This document shows, piece by piece, positions 21,045 through 31,647 of a DNA stretch of 39,817 nucleotides. Location of the stretch: the NCBI GenBank assembly GCA_000969725.1, contig JXSR01S007552.1, one strand, 5' to 3'. The position numbers were made by a program, and so were the translations under genes. Position 1 is the first letter of the stretch. The number at the start of each line of letters is the position of its first letter. The DNA is from Ophiothrix spiculata. Taxonomy: Eukaryota > Echinodermata > Ophiuroidea > Amphilepidida > Ophiotrichidae. The notes under the pieces were generated by a model. The model was not told where the DNA came from and searched no databases. It saw only the letters and a program-made list of their open reading frames with translations.

Positions 21045-22115
21045 CAGGGTGTCCCAATAAACATTGTGCATGGGAATAAAGCTGGTTTTCTCAAAAGTTT
21101 TTCAGAAAAGCTTCTCAAAATAATATCACTTTAAAGTTCATGCCTTTGCTCATCATTGTTGAAAATTTCAAGAAAATCCATCGATGCAAACCAGAGATAT
21201 CGTTGATTTTGTCAACATGTATCATTTTCCTTCTGCACAAGGATACTCCCTATGGTTAAGCATTAAACAAAAATGTTGAAAGGATCTACACATCATTGAC
21301 GCTTAATTAATTGACAATGAAGTACGAGGCTTATGACGACAAAGTTAAGTACGAGCCTTGTGACGATGAAGAGGAATGTTGTGACGTTAGAGACATGAAA
21401 AGCAGTGAAGAAGGTGTATAAACCAGCAAAGGGAGACAGGTTGAAGGACATACAGGTTGCTTATGTCCAGAAAGGACTTAAATTAGACACGTGAAGAATG
21501 ATACACTTTTATAACAGGCTACAGCTGTCGAAAGAGATTGAAAACAATGTTGCCTATACCAAGCGCAAAATATCATGTCATCAATTTATACGATTTATAA
21601 ACACATAAAAGCATTTTGTAATTTTGGAAGCGATGTGGGTAACCAAAGACATCTTGTTAGAAGACTTCTGATGAGTTTGTGCAATTTTTACATAGGTTTC
21701 ATTCTTTATTTATTCCTTATAATGAAACTAGAGTCGTTACGTGTGATGTGAAATAAGAGAAGTGTCTGTTCAATTGGTTTTTGGTGAATTTTTATGACAG
21801 AAATGCAATTTATTTTGTAAAAATGATTACATTGAAAGCATCATAAAAGAAGAAAACAAACACAGATAGCATTGCTTGTAAATTAAGCCTTTCGCAGTTC
21901 TTTCGTAACTGCAGGTTATTCCTTGTGCAGGAAAATGATACAAGCTGACAAAATCAATCATATCTCTGATTTGCACCGATGGATTTTCTTGAATTTTTCA
22001 ACAATGATAGACAAAGGCATATACTTACAGCGATATAAGTTTCAAGAAGATAGTCTGAAAAACTTTTGAGAAAATCAGCTCTATTCCCATGCACAATGTT
22101 TATTGGGACACCCTG
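21045..22115. mobile_element. Tc1/mariner-like non-autonomous element, 1.07 kb, 200-bp terminal inverted repeats
   Basis: The left end CAGGGTGTCCCAATAAACAT pairs with the right end ATGTTTATTGGGACACCCTG. The inverted repeats extend about 200 bp (to about 21244 and from about 21919), with moderate divergence. TA flanks both ends (21043-21044 and 22116-22117). CAGGGTGTCCCAA-type ends are common in Tc1/mariner elements. The middle (21245-21918) contains short frames with a basic KKVYKPAKGDRLKD-like stretch, but no DDE motif was identified. It ends only 57 bases from the donor side of the TM7 exon. Confidence 0.85.
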
Positions 22116-22173
22116 TATTGAAAACTAAAGAAAAATCTTTATTTTTTTGCTAAGTTTATACCGGTACACTTAC

Positions 22174-22270
22174 TTGTCCAGTTGATTGGTTCTATTTGTG
22201 ACGTGGCACCAGGAAACAGGGCAAGAGTTACTAGAAACACAAACATTACTAACAGAGCCGGAAGCCAGAT
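22174..22270 (-). CDS. SLC29A: Equilibrative nucleoside transporter exon: TM7
   Basis: The acceptor is TTCATTTCAG (22271-22273 is CAG) and the donor GTAAGT from 22173 down. It reads IWLPALLVMFVFLVTLALFP and GATSQIEPINWT, leaving one base (A) that makes Asn with AT of the next exon. The pattern KIW..AL...F..TL.LFP is TM7 of ENT1/ENT2-type carriers, following the large cytoplasmic loop. NWT is an N-glycosylation sequon in the TM7-TM8 loop, which is extracellular in the accepted ENT topology. The exon starts in phase 0, so the loop sequence before it must be a multiple of three. Confidence 0.95.
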
Positions 22271-22399
22271 CTGAAATGAAGAAAATGGTGACAAATTTGG
22301 ATAAATCAGATTTGCTGCTCAGAAAAAAAAACACTTAAAAAAAGTTGATGAAAAGAGAAACTTCTGCAGGCATACGTCATGATGCTGCAAGGAGATGTC

Positions 22400-22690
22400 T
22401 TATCATCATCGGTCGGCTGCACAGCAGGCGATCGCAAATTTTTTCCAATCGCTTCGGTTTTGAGCTAAGTCAGCTATAAACTTTGAGTGTAACATGTTGT
22501 TTGTATCTCACAATAGTTTTTGGATATAAGCATGACTCTATAGCATAATGTTGTGATTCGAAGGTGTTTATTTAATTCACCATGTCGCTTGTTAACACCC
22601 CTGATTCACAGCCATACATCAATACTGTCTATGGACTAATGAAACCTGCAACTGCCAATGACAAAGACTTGAAGATTGCTCTGTTGTTTT
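22400..22690 (-). pseudogene. Non-LTR retrotransposon C-terminal remnant
   Basis: The minus-strand reading gives VLMYGCESGVLTSDMVN (22575-22625), like the (V/I)L(L/M)YGCE(S/T)W(T)LT motif downstream of LINE reverse transcriptase. Beyond an AT-rich stretch comes LAQNRSDWKKFAIACCAADR (about 22420-22478), like the DR..WR... segment that ends these ORFs. The part between, with the WYGHV-type motif, is missing, so this is an internally deleted relic. It differs from the CR1/L2-type piece at 23990. Confidence 0.55.
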
Positions 22691-23915
22691 GAACAGACGA
22701 CGGTGGCCATGCCTCCTTACTACCAGATGTGACCGAGTTACCTTCGGCAGTATCGTTTATGTAATTTTCATTATGTTAAAATAGTGCATCAAATAAACTT
22801 CAAATTACTTGTGAACCATAACGGTTTTGGAATGTATCCTAAATTTGCAATTTAGAAATCCCTAGTCCCTTTTAGTCGCTTCTACTAAATCGCCCCCCAC
22901 CGTACCCCCCCCCCCCTGGTTTAGAATAAGAGAGAGAGGTACTCTTAACTTGTGCATAGTGATACCAGGGATGCAATTCACCAAAGTCTAAATTTCCTGA
23001 AATGTTTAAAAATTTCTTGCAAAAGAGCGCTTCCCTAGATTCTTTTACACACAACAAAATTTCCTGAAATTAAGACATTTTCAGTAAAATGTCCTGAATT
23101 CAGTAAATTTCCTGAAAACTTGCATTCCTGTGATACATTTGTAAAATCTTTGAGGCTACTAGAGTCATTTTGACAAATTGCTCGTTTCTCTGCCGTCTTA
23201 GTCTTTAGTCTCTAAATCCTTAAATTTCTTCAAACCAAGGTTACACCAAAGAAAACAAAAAAGAAATCTTTAGGTTGATAGCCAAGGATAACTAAAGCCA
23301 AGAAAATCTGTACTTAAAGCTTATTTCCATAGGATCCAAGATCTATTCAGTTTTAAATGCATGAGAAAGAGCATCTAGAGTAGCTGCAGACCTAAGAATC
23401 TACAGAAGCAAGTATGGACTGAAAATACACAAGAAACACTGGGTCCGGGACCCAGGGGTGAACTCAACTTTGTTTTTGGTAGGGGTCTGCCGCTGGGAAA
23501 TTTGAAGTACCACCCCTACAGATACCAATTTTCAAGAAAAAGAGACCCATCAACATACCAAATCACCCAAATTTCAAAAATTGGAATTTTCTCCGATTTT
23601 AGTTCAAAAATTTGAAAACAATTCCCAGATTTGCCCCATATTTTTGTGACAATTTTGAAAAATTAACCCATCAAAATACTATATTTTGCAAAGAAAAAGG
23701 ACCCATTGGCATACCAAGTAGCCTGATTTTGCTATCCTATGTTGGAGGTACATCCCGTAATCACTTTTGTACTTAGTACCTCTCCTTTGCAATTTTTTAC
23801 ATCCCCGTAATCACCAGGAATCCAACCTGGGACTCAATGGTGCAAAGTGAATGAAGTACCCAACATGAAATTGGAAACTAATCATACAAAATACCATACT
23901 TCATACTTTGGAAAA

Positions 23916-23993
23916 TGGGACATCATCAAATGTCAAGATCATGCATTGCATCAAATGTCAAGATCATGCATTGCATCAAATGTCAAGATCATG
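23916..23993. repeat. Three tandem 25-bp units
   Basis: ATCATGCATTGCATCAAATG with TCAAG repeats at a 25-bp period. It stands exactly at the 5' end of the LINE fragment and may mark the insertion or truncation point. Confidence 0.75.
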
Positions 23994-24694
23994 TTACATC
24001 AAAGTTCAGAGATAGCCTTTCTCTGGGAAACATCAATATCGGTGGTTCTACAGTTTCACCATCTGTTACAGTTCGTGATCTTGGTGTGGTCTTTGACGGT
24101 TCTCTCAATATGACCAATCACGTCAACAATATCTGCAGGACTGCCTCTTTTGCAATAAGGAAAGTTGGTAAATTGCGCCGTTACCTTGATCAGTATAGTG
24201 CTGAGAAACTTGTTCACGCATTTGTAACATCAAGACTGGACAGTTGCAATGCCATTCTGTATGGACTGCCTGATCGCGAGATGTCTAAACTACAGCGTAT
24301 CCAAAACTCTGCTGCACGAATTATCACTCTCACCAAAAAATGTGAGCATATTACACCGGTGATCATGGTGATGCGTGCACTCCATTGGTTGCCAGTGAAG
24401 CAAAGGATTGTATATAAAATCTTGTTGTTAACATTCAAAGCACTTCATAACTTTGCTCCTATCTATATATCTGAACTTATCACTCGCTATGAACCGAAAC
24501 GTAATTTAAGATCTGCTTCACAATGTCTTCTACAGGAACACACTTCTCAAACAGTTACTTACGGCGACAGACGTTTTGAAGTCTGCGCACCTCAACTCTG
24601 GAACAATCTTCCTCTTCATATTAGAAACTCTGCCAGTTTAGGTCATTTCAAATCTGGACTCAAAACACATCTTTTCAGTCATGCTTACCTGTAA
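23990..24694 (+). pseudogene. CR1/L2-like LINE reverse transcriptase, C-terminal part, 5' truncated
   Basis: About 230 residues with an open frame to the natural stop at 24692-24694. Recognisable motifs in order are VRDLGVVFDGSLNMTNHVNN, YLDQYSAEKLVHAFVTSRLD, SCNAILYGLP, LQRIQNSAARIIT, LHWLPVKQRI and a YKILLLTFKALH segment. They are followed by YGDRRFEV.APQLWNNLPLHIR and LKTHLF. These form the thumb/C-terminal region of CR1/L2-type reverse transcriptases. The catalytic FADD box lies upstream and is absent, so the copy is 5' truncated in the usual LINE way. The open frame implies a fairly young insertion. The 3' UTR ends in an (ATT)n tail at 24942-24967. Confidence 0.9.
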
Positions 24695-24941
24695 TTTTTA
24701 TTGTGTTGTATAATTGTTGGATTGACAAAGTGACTTTGGACAATATCTTGTTTTACATTTCCTTTCTCATGTATATTGCCCATCGTCACCTTTTTAAAGT
24801 TGCCTTGTTTATCATTATTTTGTAAATATATTTTGTTGTTTCTTTTTAATACTATGAGGGCATTGTATATAATTGTATTTCGTCTTTTAAACTTTGTTCA
24901 GCGCAATGAGATATCTGTTTTATGCGCTCTATAAATGTGTG

Positions 24942-24967
24942 TTATTATTATTATTATTATTATTATA
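24942..24967 (+). repeat. (TTA)n 3' tail of the CR1/L2-like LINE
   Basis: The run of TTA units directly follows GCGCTCTATAAATGTGTG, a 3' end layout common in L2/CR1-type elements, which end in short simple repeats instead of poly(A). Confidence 0.8.
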
Positions 24968-26639
24968 TATGACAGAACACTTGAGAATATGACTGAACTC
25001 AGGTAGTTTTAACCTCAAAACTTGTAGACGATATAAGCTCCCTGTGAATATTGCTTTGCTCACTGGTGTAGAGTCCTGAAATCAACAAGAGTACAAGGTA
25101 TTAGTCATCGTGCAAGAGCTATATAACTAGCAAAGCTAACAGATTTCTTATAAGGTCATACTAACTTAATTGTTTGTCTCAAAGCTCACCTAAATTTGAA
25201 AACCTAATGCAGAATGCAGGGTTTTTTTTAAGTAAAAAATGTCCAACTATACCAGGCATTACACTTGCCATTTTCGCCATTCATTTTCCATCCATTGATA
25301 TTTACTTGTATATAAAAGAGTATGTTTAATATTGTTATTTTGCGATCCCCAGGACACGATTTGTGATCTTCGATGGGGTTTTATTTGATGAAATTGAAAA
25401 ATAAAAAAATATTTAGAAGACAAATTCAAATTTTCAACAATTTGGCGATGTTAATGCGCATGTTTAAACTAACGAAGTGCGCGGCAGCTTTTAGACAAAC
25501 AATTAAATTACTGTGGCCTAAAACAAGCAAGAGAAACAATACTTGTTAATAATTATTGAACCCCCTTTTGTAAAAATAAGGAAAAGTTTAAAGCTCATAA
25601 AAAGAACCAAATGATGCATTGTCTAATTTATGGCTCTGTCATATATCAACATAAGAGAACTGCTTTGTGCCAGACAGTGAAGTTTGCGAACATCACTGAT
25701 TGTTGGAAGTATGCACAATTCATAATAGATACGATGGTGTCCATTAGGCATACGTTCAAATTGTTTTCCAGAAGGCAGGAGGGGTCGGACATGACGTCAT
25801 CAGATTTTGAAACTCCCATTCAAAAAACTTGAATTTTAATTAAAGCTCCAAAATTTCATTTTATACCCTTACTTGGCGTATAAAAATATGCAGATTCCAA
25901 AACCGTTGGGGTCTGGACTTCGACCCCAGAAAACTTAAAAGATATTTTGACTTTTTTGAAAAATAAACAGATTTTTAATTACTGATAGTGTGACGTCATA
26001 CGAGACATGCGCTCTGTATCTCTGCCGTTTCGTATCGTGATAATAGGCTCGTTTAAGCCGGATGTACAAGTATTATAAAATCCTGCTAGCTAGTAAATAG
26101 CTAAATCCCGTGGCCAAGTGGTCTCATTTTTTTTCTTCTCAAACTTTCTTTTCTTATGACTCTTTATCAGTATCTGTATTTAAAAAAACAAACAAACACT
26201 GATAGGTATTTTTTTCCCAAATACTAAAACAAATATGATGCCATATGATCATGAGCCTATATTCAGCATGCACTGCGGCGCCGGTGAGCTAGCTGCATAG
26301 GCCTAATCGTGCAACATGCATGACTCATGAGCATCAACTTGTCTTGAAGTGGTTTATTTATTTTTGATAATGATTGCATACACATAGGGTCTATAATAGA
26401 AAAAGATTCAGTTTGTGATTTTGGACTTTATATTTTGCAAATTAGTAAAACTTGGTAAATATTTCAAATAAATCTTCTAATCAAAATTAAACACGTGATC
26501 ATCACCATCCTCGTACATTTTTATTGAAGGCAGTAATTTGTGATTTCGGTGGTTTCGATGGTACCGTGCGTGGAAAAAGGGATCGTCCTACCACCACTGC
26601 CAGAAGGGGCACGCAGATTGACAATCATATCTGCAATAG

Positions 26640-26880
26640 CTGCCATTTTTCACAAATTTGGATTGCCCTCTGTATAATCTCCAGTCTTGGGTCAGTGGTT
26701 CTTAAAATGGTTCTTCAGATGACAGCGTCACCTGAAGAACCATTTCAAGAGCAACCGACATAAGACAGTTGAATTTTGAGAGATTTTTCACATTTTTGTG
26801 ACAAGGTGTTGAATAAATAACTTAGGGCAGCCATTGCAGATACAACTTTCTTGCACTCATATGACAATATGTGCCTAGGG
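26640..26880. repeat. Dispersed repeat, copy 2, with a 40-bp inner palindrome
   Basis: It shares CCAGTCTTGGGTCA and ACTTTCTTGCACTCA with 17096-17290, and CAAGGTGTTGAATAAA..GCAGCCATTG with 38650-38695. Within it AAATGGTTCTTCAGATGA is followed by the inverse TCACCTGAAGAACCATTT (26705-26745), which would form a strong hairpin. Confidence 0.7.
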
Positions 26881-27693
26881 TATCCATTAGGCATGTATTC
26901 AATGTACAAAATTGTTGTACGGTAAGGGTACATTGGCCCTGTATGTTGATGTATAATACAGTCATTAGCCTAAAAAAATGTTTGATTGACGTAACCTGAC
27001 CAACCCTATGATTCTAAAAACGGTAAAATTAACCACGACAACAACATATTTTTCACTTTCCGGCTGTTTAATAGTCCAGATTGTTATTAAAATGAAGGAT
27101 GGGAACTAATGTTATTGCTCCATTAATCTGTGTGTCCTTTAGATACCCAGTATTTAGTGTTAGAAATCAATTTCAAAGCCAAAAGAAAAATAAATAAATA
27201 AAAATCCAACCTAACTATCATAATTATTTTCTTATGTTACGCCGACCAAACAATTTTTTTAGGCTTTAATGAATGGTATACTAGTTACAATCACAGCAGA
27301 ACAGATTTGTAAAAGAAAGTGTTAGGATTCTAACAACAGTATTTCTAACTATACAATCCAGGAAAAAGAAAATTTCATTTCAAACAAGATGTAATAGATT
27401 TTGTCCACCACAATTCCTTTTTCTTCAGGCCCCTAAACCATACTTACACTCCAAAAATATTAAATGGTCACCAAAATCTACTAAAAATTAATACTTGTAC
27501 CTATCTTGATTTTTCTATGACCTATTTTGATGTATGGTGTAATACTTTATGGTCTATACTTTTGAGACTAGAAACAATTTTCAACTCAATTCTGTTTTTG
27601 CTTATTTTGTCAGGCGAACTTTGGTTTCAAGCCACGAAACAGCCAAAGGGTTATGTGATTGGGCAAGACATTTTAAGTAGATTTCTTTATTAA

Positions 27694-28020
27694 AGGTGTA
27701 GGTTCCGATCACATTCTCATCCCCCAGGGCTCAACCAGAAGTAGTATATTTTTTAATGCCAAATGAAAGCCCATATTTTTACAGATTATGAATCCAAAAT
27801 TTCACCTAAAAATTCTTTATAGTTCGGAAATATAGCACAAAATGTAAAATTTCTTTTGTATTTACATAACAGCCTCATCCCCAGGGTTGCATACATTCTT
27901 TTGCCTCTCAAGAGAAAACAAGACACAAGCCAAGGTTGAAGCCTTGCATAATGCATTTCAGGGGTCAATGTCAATTAGTTGAAAGTAAATAAACACATCC
28001 TAAAATAGGAACCTACACCT
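27694..28020. repeat. Foldback element with AGGTGTAGGTTCC ends
   Basis: AGGTGTAGGTTCC (27694-27706) is inverted at 28008-28020. TTAA precedes the left end (27690-27693) but is not at the right end. There is no ORF. Confidence 0.7.
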
Positions 28021-28160
28021 AAGTTTAACCTAGGTAATAGACTAATAGTGCTGATCTGTTATGGAAAATAACATGACCTAAGTGCACATTACCCTAGTAC
28101 ACTGGCGTAGCCCGCCTAATTGAAGCAAGCATATTTTGATGATCTCCTGATGGCAGTATA

Positions 28161-28412
28161 AGGCCCAAAAAAAAAGAACTCTGTCTCAGCTTACTTAGGG
28201 TCAAAACCCTAAGCGCTATGCGGGGGGGGGGGGGGGGTGGGGTTTTAGTAAAAAAAGGCTACGCGGATGCAGAAATACACTCTAATTTTTTTTCAAAATA
28301 AAAAAGCAAAAAATCTCCTGAAAACCTAAAAAAAAAAGAAATGCGGTAAAATTTGAATTTTTAACCAAATGCGCGCGGGAAGCTGAGACAGAGTTCTTTT
28401 TTTCTTTGGCCT
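28161..28412. repeat. Foldback of the GGCC-A-run-CTGTCTC family (copy 2)
   Basis: AGGCCCAAAAAAAAAGAACT..CTGTCTCAGC pairs with GCTGAGACAG..AGTTCTTTTTTTCTTTGGCCT. A long G-run lies at about 28221-28237. It is related to 10641-10880. Confidence 0.8.
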
Positions 28413-29172
28413 AATAAGAAGCAATGTGCAAACTATTATTATTTTCCTAGCAGTGGAGCCAAGACTAAACAAGTCCTTGGCAGCAATCAAACCTGGGAAT
28501 TCACAATTACTAATTGGACAATATACCAACTAGGCTATAAAAGGCTACATGTGTTAAATTTTAAATTTAATCTATGGGTTTTTACTTCATTTCATCTATA
28601 ACAGTTCAATTCAATATTTTGTTCTTCAGATATTGTGTCAATACATTCATTTTAATTTACAATATCTCTATAGCCAACATAACAAGCCCCTCTCAGGATG
28701 AAATTAAAATCTTGAAAGTTATACCATTTAATCGAAAAAAAAGCTGAGTATTTGCTGTAGAAGTGTTATATTAGACTAATTTCCCAGGACAGAAGAAATA
28801 TGAGCTAAATGAAAATTGTGAAAGAATGAAGCCTTTGATATGGTGAGCTATGATGGTGCAAACACACAAAATGCCTCACCTACACCACCAAAAAATGAAC
28901 CGCCACGGTTTAATCCTAAGTGTAAATCTGGGTGGGCAACAAAATATGACCAAAAGAAAATTGGGTTAGCTGTATGGGTTAATTGCAAATTCTGATGCAT
29001 GAAAACTGACAGGGGAAAAACTGGTAAACATCTGATGTGTGTATACTTTATAGAATACATGGATGGACCACTAATATTGTCAATTCATGATTCTGTAACA
29101 TAGTGATTTACTAATTTTTTACATTTATTTTCCTGTCATAAACTTGTAACTGTACAAGTTGTAACATCTTAA

Positions 29173-29483
29173 AGGAGCATGGTCCGATTGCTTCAACTTT
29201 TTTCAAACTTTTCCGAGATTTTGGTACCAAAATATTGCTCATATTTTTCTGATAATTAATGTGAAATTTCATGGCTGAGTTACGTTTTGTTGCGGAGATA
29301 CGTATGAATTATGTCTAATTATGGTAACCAAAATTAATTTTACACAGCTCTGAAATACAAAATTGTCCATAAAATCGAAACAGTTTGACCGATTTGGCTG
29401 ACATTTGAAAATTAGACCATTTGATGTGATCATCTTTCATATGTCATTGATAAGCAAATTTTGAGAAATCAGACTAAGCTCCT
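29173..29483. mobile_element. TTAA-flanked MITE, about 311 bp (copy 2)
   Basis: The left end AGGAGCATGGTCCGATTGCT follows TTAA (29169-29172). The right end ...AAGCTCCT is followed by TCAA, one base from TTAA. The interior aligns with 5691-6005 throughout (shared strings include GGTACCAAAATATTGCTCAT and TCTAATTATGG). It is non-autonomous. Confidence 0.8.
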
Positions 29484-29757
29484 TCAAGGGATGACGTGTA
29501 CACAGCCTCAAGGTTGACATGCAAGCAGCAAAATACACAGGGTTGACATATATACAAAAGTGCATGCACATACAGAAAGAATGCTTGACAAAACTTCCTG
29601 GCATATTGATTTCAGAGTCTGTCATGCAATGACATCAATGTTTTATCACGAGTAATGACATGAAGCATGACAGGATATGCAGATTAGTTCAAATATTTCA
29701 TTGTATGCTTCTGATTTTGTTAGTTAAATGAATAAAAACATATCGACTGATTCTCAC

Positions 29758-29784
29758 CAGATGTTTCCAAAGTGGTACATTCAA
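29758..29784 (-). CDS. SLC29A: Candidate 27-nt ENT microexon in the cytoplasmic loop
   Basis: The minus strand reads a pyrimidine-containing tract ending in CATCAG, then nine codons LNVPLWKHL, then the donor GTGAGA. Phase is 0 at both ends, as needed between exons 31648-31832 and 22174-22270. The result SRK-LNVPLWKHL-IWLPALL resembles the short aromatic/basic segment that precedes TM7 in many ENT proteins. Skipping it also keeps the frame (SRK-IWLPALL), so it could be a cassette exon. With so few residues the call rests on splice sites, phase and position. Another loop exon could have been missed, because the loop is short compared with human ENT1/ENT2. Confidence 0.5.
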
Positions 29785-30721
29785 CTGATGAAAATGGAAA
29801 TAAATGGTACTGATTTTAAGTAAAAAATATCGAAATTTACAACTAAATGATAAACTACTTCCAATATTGGACAAATAAAACATGCATGGTATATTGATTC
29901 TAGTTAAATGGAGGTCAATAAATAAATGTATCAAAATGTGACTCAATCAAGGTGCAGTATTGTATCTATTTCTAGAATTGCGTCGTTCTTTGAAAAATTA
30001 AATGAATGGAGTATTGCCATTGAATGGAAACATTTTGTCAAAAAGACACAATCCTGCACCTCACTCAAAATGTGATGAGAAGTAAAAGAATAATATGAGT
30101 AATGCTTGCATATCATGGTTGATTATGGATAACTTGATGTGAATATCTCTTTACTACCATTTGTGGGTGAAAATGATGAAAATTAGTGATTGTTGTGGCC
30201 TAATGTAATACTTGAAAAGTCCTTTTTGAGTGCTTCCATAGAAAAACAGCGATACCCATACTAGCAAATAAAATAATGAGGCTAAAGATTTGAATTTTTA
30301 AAGCAAATACACTGGGATATGTCGCAATATGGAATGTAGTTGTGTATTATCAAACAAGTTTTAAATGCCTCATCTACAATATATACAAATTTTGACTAAC
30401 TAACGCCCGAAACACAGCCAATGACACAGTAGAGTCCAAATTTGATCACTGAAAACACCAAGTTAACTGGTCAGTTGGTAACTTGAACACATTCCTTAAT
30501 ATCGTCCATTTGCACTCTGCAAATCGTATGGCATTATGCAATTATTTGAACACATATACAGAGTATACATGCATATGCACAGCAAAGCTCATTTCCAAAA
30601 AATGGGTAAAGTAAAAATATGGAAAGATAGATGGTTGTAATTAGCTTTAACAAACCAGATGAAGCAATAACTTTGAAACTTTTCTTAATCATCACTAGGT
30701 GCAAATTATAACATAAATTTA

Positions 30722-31176
30722 AAGTATATAGTTCCAAACACAATTTATAGTTACCTCCAGAATTTTCAGATGGAACTCAAACTTTCTTTAGGGAGTGGTG
30801 TTGTATCAGGAATCACTCTTTTTGACCTTTGACCTAATAACAGCCTTGTAACAACCACATTCACAATGAGTCCACCGACTATTCAGTCAACATCAACAAA
30901 GTTTGCATTTTACACAGGGACAACAAGTGGTTTGAATGAGGAGTCAAAGAAGCGATCTACATAAAAGCCAATCAACCATCACTCATTAAAGACAGGACCG
31001 ACACAAACTTTCAGGAGTCTACGAGGCTGTTATTAGGTAAAAGGTGAAAAAGATTCATCTTTGTACTGTTTCGTTGAAATGCCAAATAAAACTAAACTAA
31101 AGATTGATATGATGAAGAAAGATGGAGTTCCATCTGAAAATTCTGAAGGTACGTATAAATTGTGTTTGGAACTGAA
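30722..31176. mobile_element. Inverted pair of Penelope-like element 3' ends
   Basis: Arms outward of a central coding relic match in inverse. CCAGAATTTTCAGATGGAACTC (left, about 30757) pairs with GAGTTCCATCTGAAAATTCTG (right, about 31126), continuing into TATAAATTGTGTTTGGAACT. GACCTAATAACAGCC (about 30834) pairs with GGCTGTTATTAGGT (about 31028). The pairs are separated by unequal, partly alignable stretches. This is best read as two 5'-truncated copies of one element joined head to head, the right one keeping more of the ORF. Inverted partial copies are typical of Penelope-like elements. Confidence 0.7.
30876..31046 (+). pseudogene. GIY-YIG endonuclease C-terminal remnant of a Penelope-like element
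   Basis: The plus strand reads STDYSVNINKVCILHRDNKW, FE, a stop (TGA at about 30942), then GVKEAIYIKANQPSLIKDR. After a one-base shift it continues KLSGVYEAVIR and a stop. The W(F/Y)ERGVKEAIYI....PSLN.D.GR..LS..Y..V pattern is the end of the GIY-YIG nuclease region of Penelope-like retroelements. The in-frame TGA stands where the family has an Arg codon (CGA), one transition away. With one stop and one frameshift it is dead but only lightly decayed. Confidence 0.75.
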
Positions 31177-31459
31177 GTTTTAATCTAAATCACAATTTAT
31201 ACCAACACAGATGAACTTTCATGAAAGTGCGAATTATAATTTAACCTAATAAAAACAATGTCTCATTTCTTAATATTCAAGACATTCTACAAAAAAGATG
31301 CACCTTGTGCTCATGTCACAGTTGTCAACCAACTATCAGAAAACTTGTACAATTTCACTAACATCAGGTAAGTGGCAGTTATTAATCTAGGATTATATAA
31401 TGATTGGCTTGATTTGAGCCGGTCAATAGTAACTTACTATTGCGCTCTCAAACAAAATC

Positions 31460-31640
31460 GGTATATAAAATAAATATTTACTGCTCTTTTATTCCGAGGA
31501 GAGTACAAACTATTTCCCCTCAGTGATCTTGAGACTATCATACAATTTCGGTCTCGGGAAATAGTATATAGTCTCAAGATATCTTTGGAGCAATAGTAAT
31601 TGCTATTGCCCTCATGAGCAGTAATTATTTGTATATTATC
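31460..31640. repeat. Foldback of the ATATTGACTGC family (copy 2), beside an ENT splice donor
   Basis: GGTATATAAAATAAATATTTACTGC pairs with GCAGTAATTATTTGTATATTA. Inner pairs include AGACTATC..GTCTC motifs. It is related to 10428-10560. Its right end is about six bases from the donor of exon 31648-31832. Confidence 0.7.
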
Positions 31641-31647
31641 TCATTAC

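Larger units (their letters stand above)
18784..22173. other. ENT intron between TM7 and TM8 exons
   Basis: No exon is seen. It contains two copies of a CAGTGGCGTA foldback (18822-18966 and up to 19926), a 50-base assembly gap, and the 1.07-kb TA-flanked element at 21045-22115. The remainder (19930-21040) has only chance frames. Confidence 0.6.
22271..29757. other. Long ENT intron upstream of the TM7 exon
   Basis: At 7.5 kb this is the longest intron, if the microexon at 29758 is real. It contains a LINE fragment on the minus strand (22400-22690), a CR1/L2-like LINE 3' end on the plus strand (23990-24967), the dispersed repeat at 26640-26880, and foldbacks at 27694 and 28161. A MITE lies at 29173. 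The rest (25000-26600, 26900-27690, 28420-29160) shows no recognised feature. Confidence 0.55.
29785..31647. other. ENT loop intron
   Basis: It contains the Penelope-like fragment pair at 30722-31176 and a foldback at 31460-31640. The stretch 29790-30700 is AT-rich with no recognised feature. Confidence 0.55.

Noticed and set aside
25019..25072. Possible ENT loop exon on the minus strand (DSTPVSKAIFTGSLYRLQ after TTGATTTCAG)
   Set aside because: The acceptor is good and KAIF looks loop-like, but there is no acceptable donor (GTTTTG), and the alternative GTGAGC donor leaves only four residues. The microexon at 29758 fits better.
27420..27480. Strong-looking donor (GTAAGTATGG) on the minus strand
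   Set aside because: Every frame before it has a stop within a few codons of the nearest acceptor.
28860..28940. Possible minus-strand exon (DLHLGLNRGGSFFGGV, donor GTGAGG)
   Set aside because: The splice sites look fair, but the reading phase is 1 where the ENT junctions need phase 0, and the phase 0 reading has a stop. No family matches.
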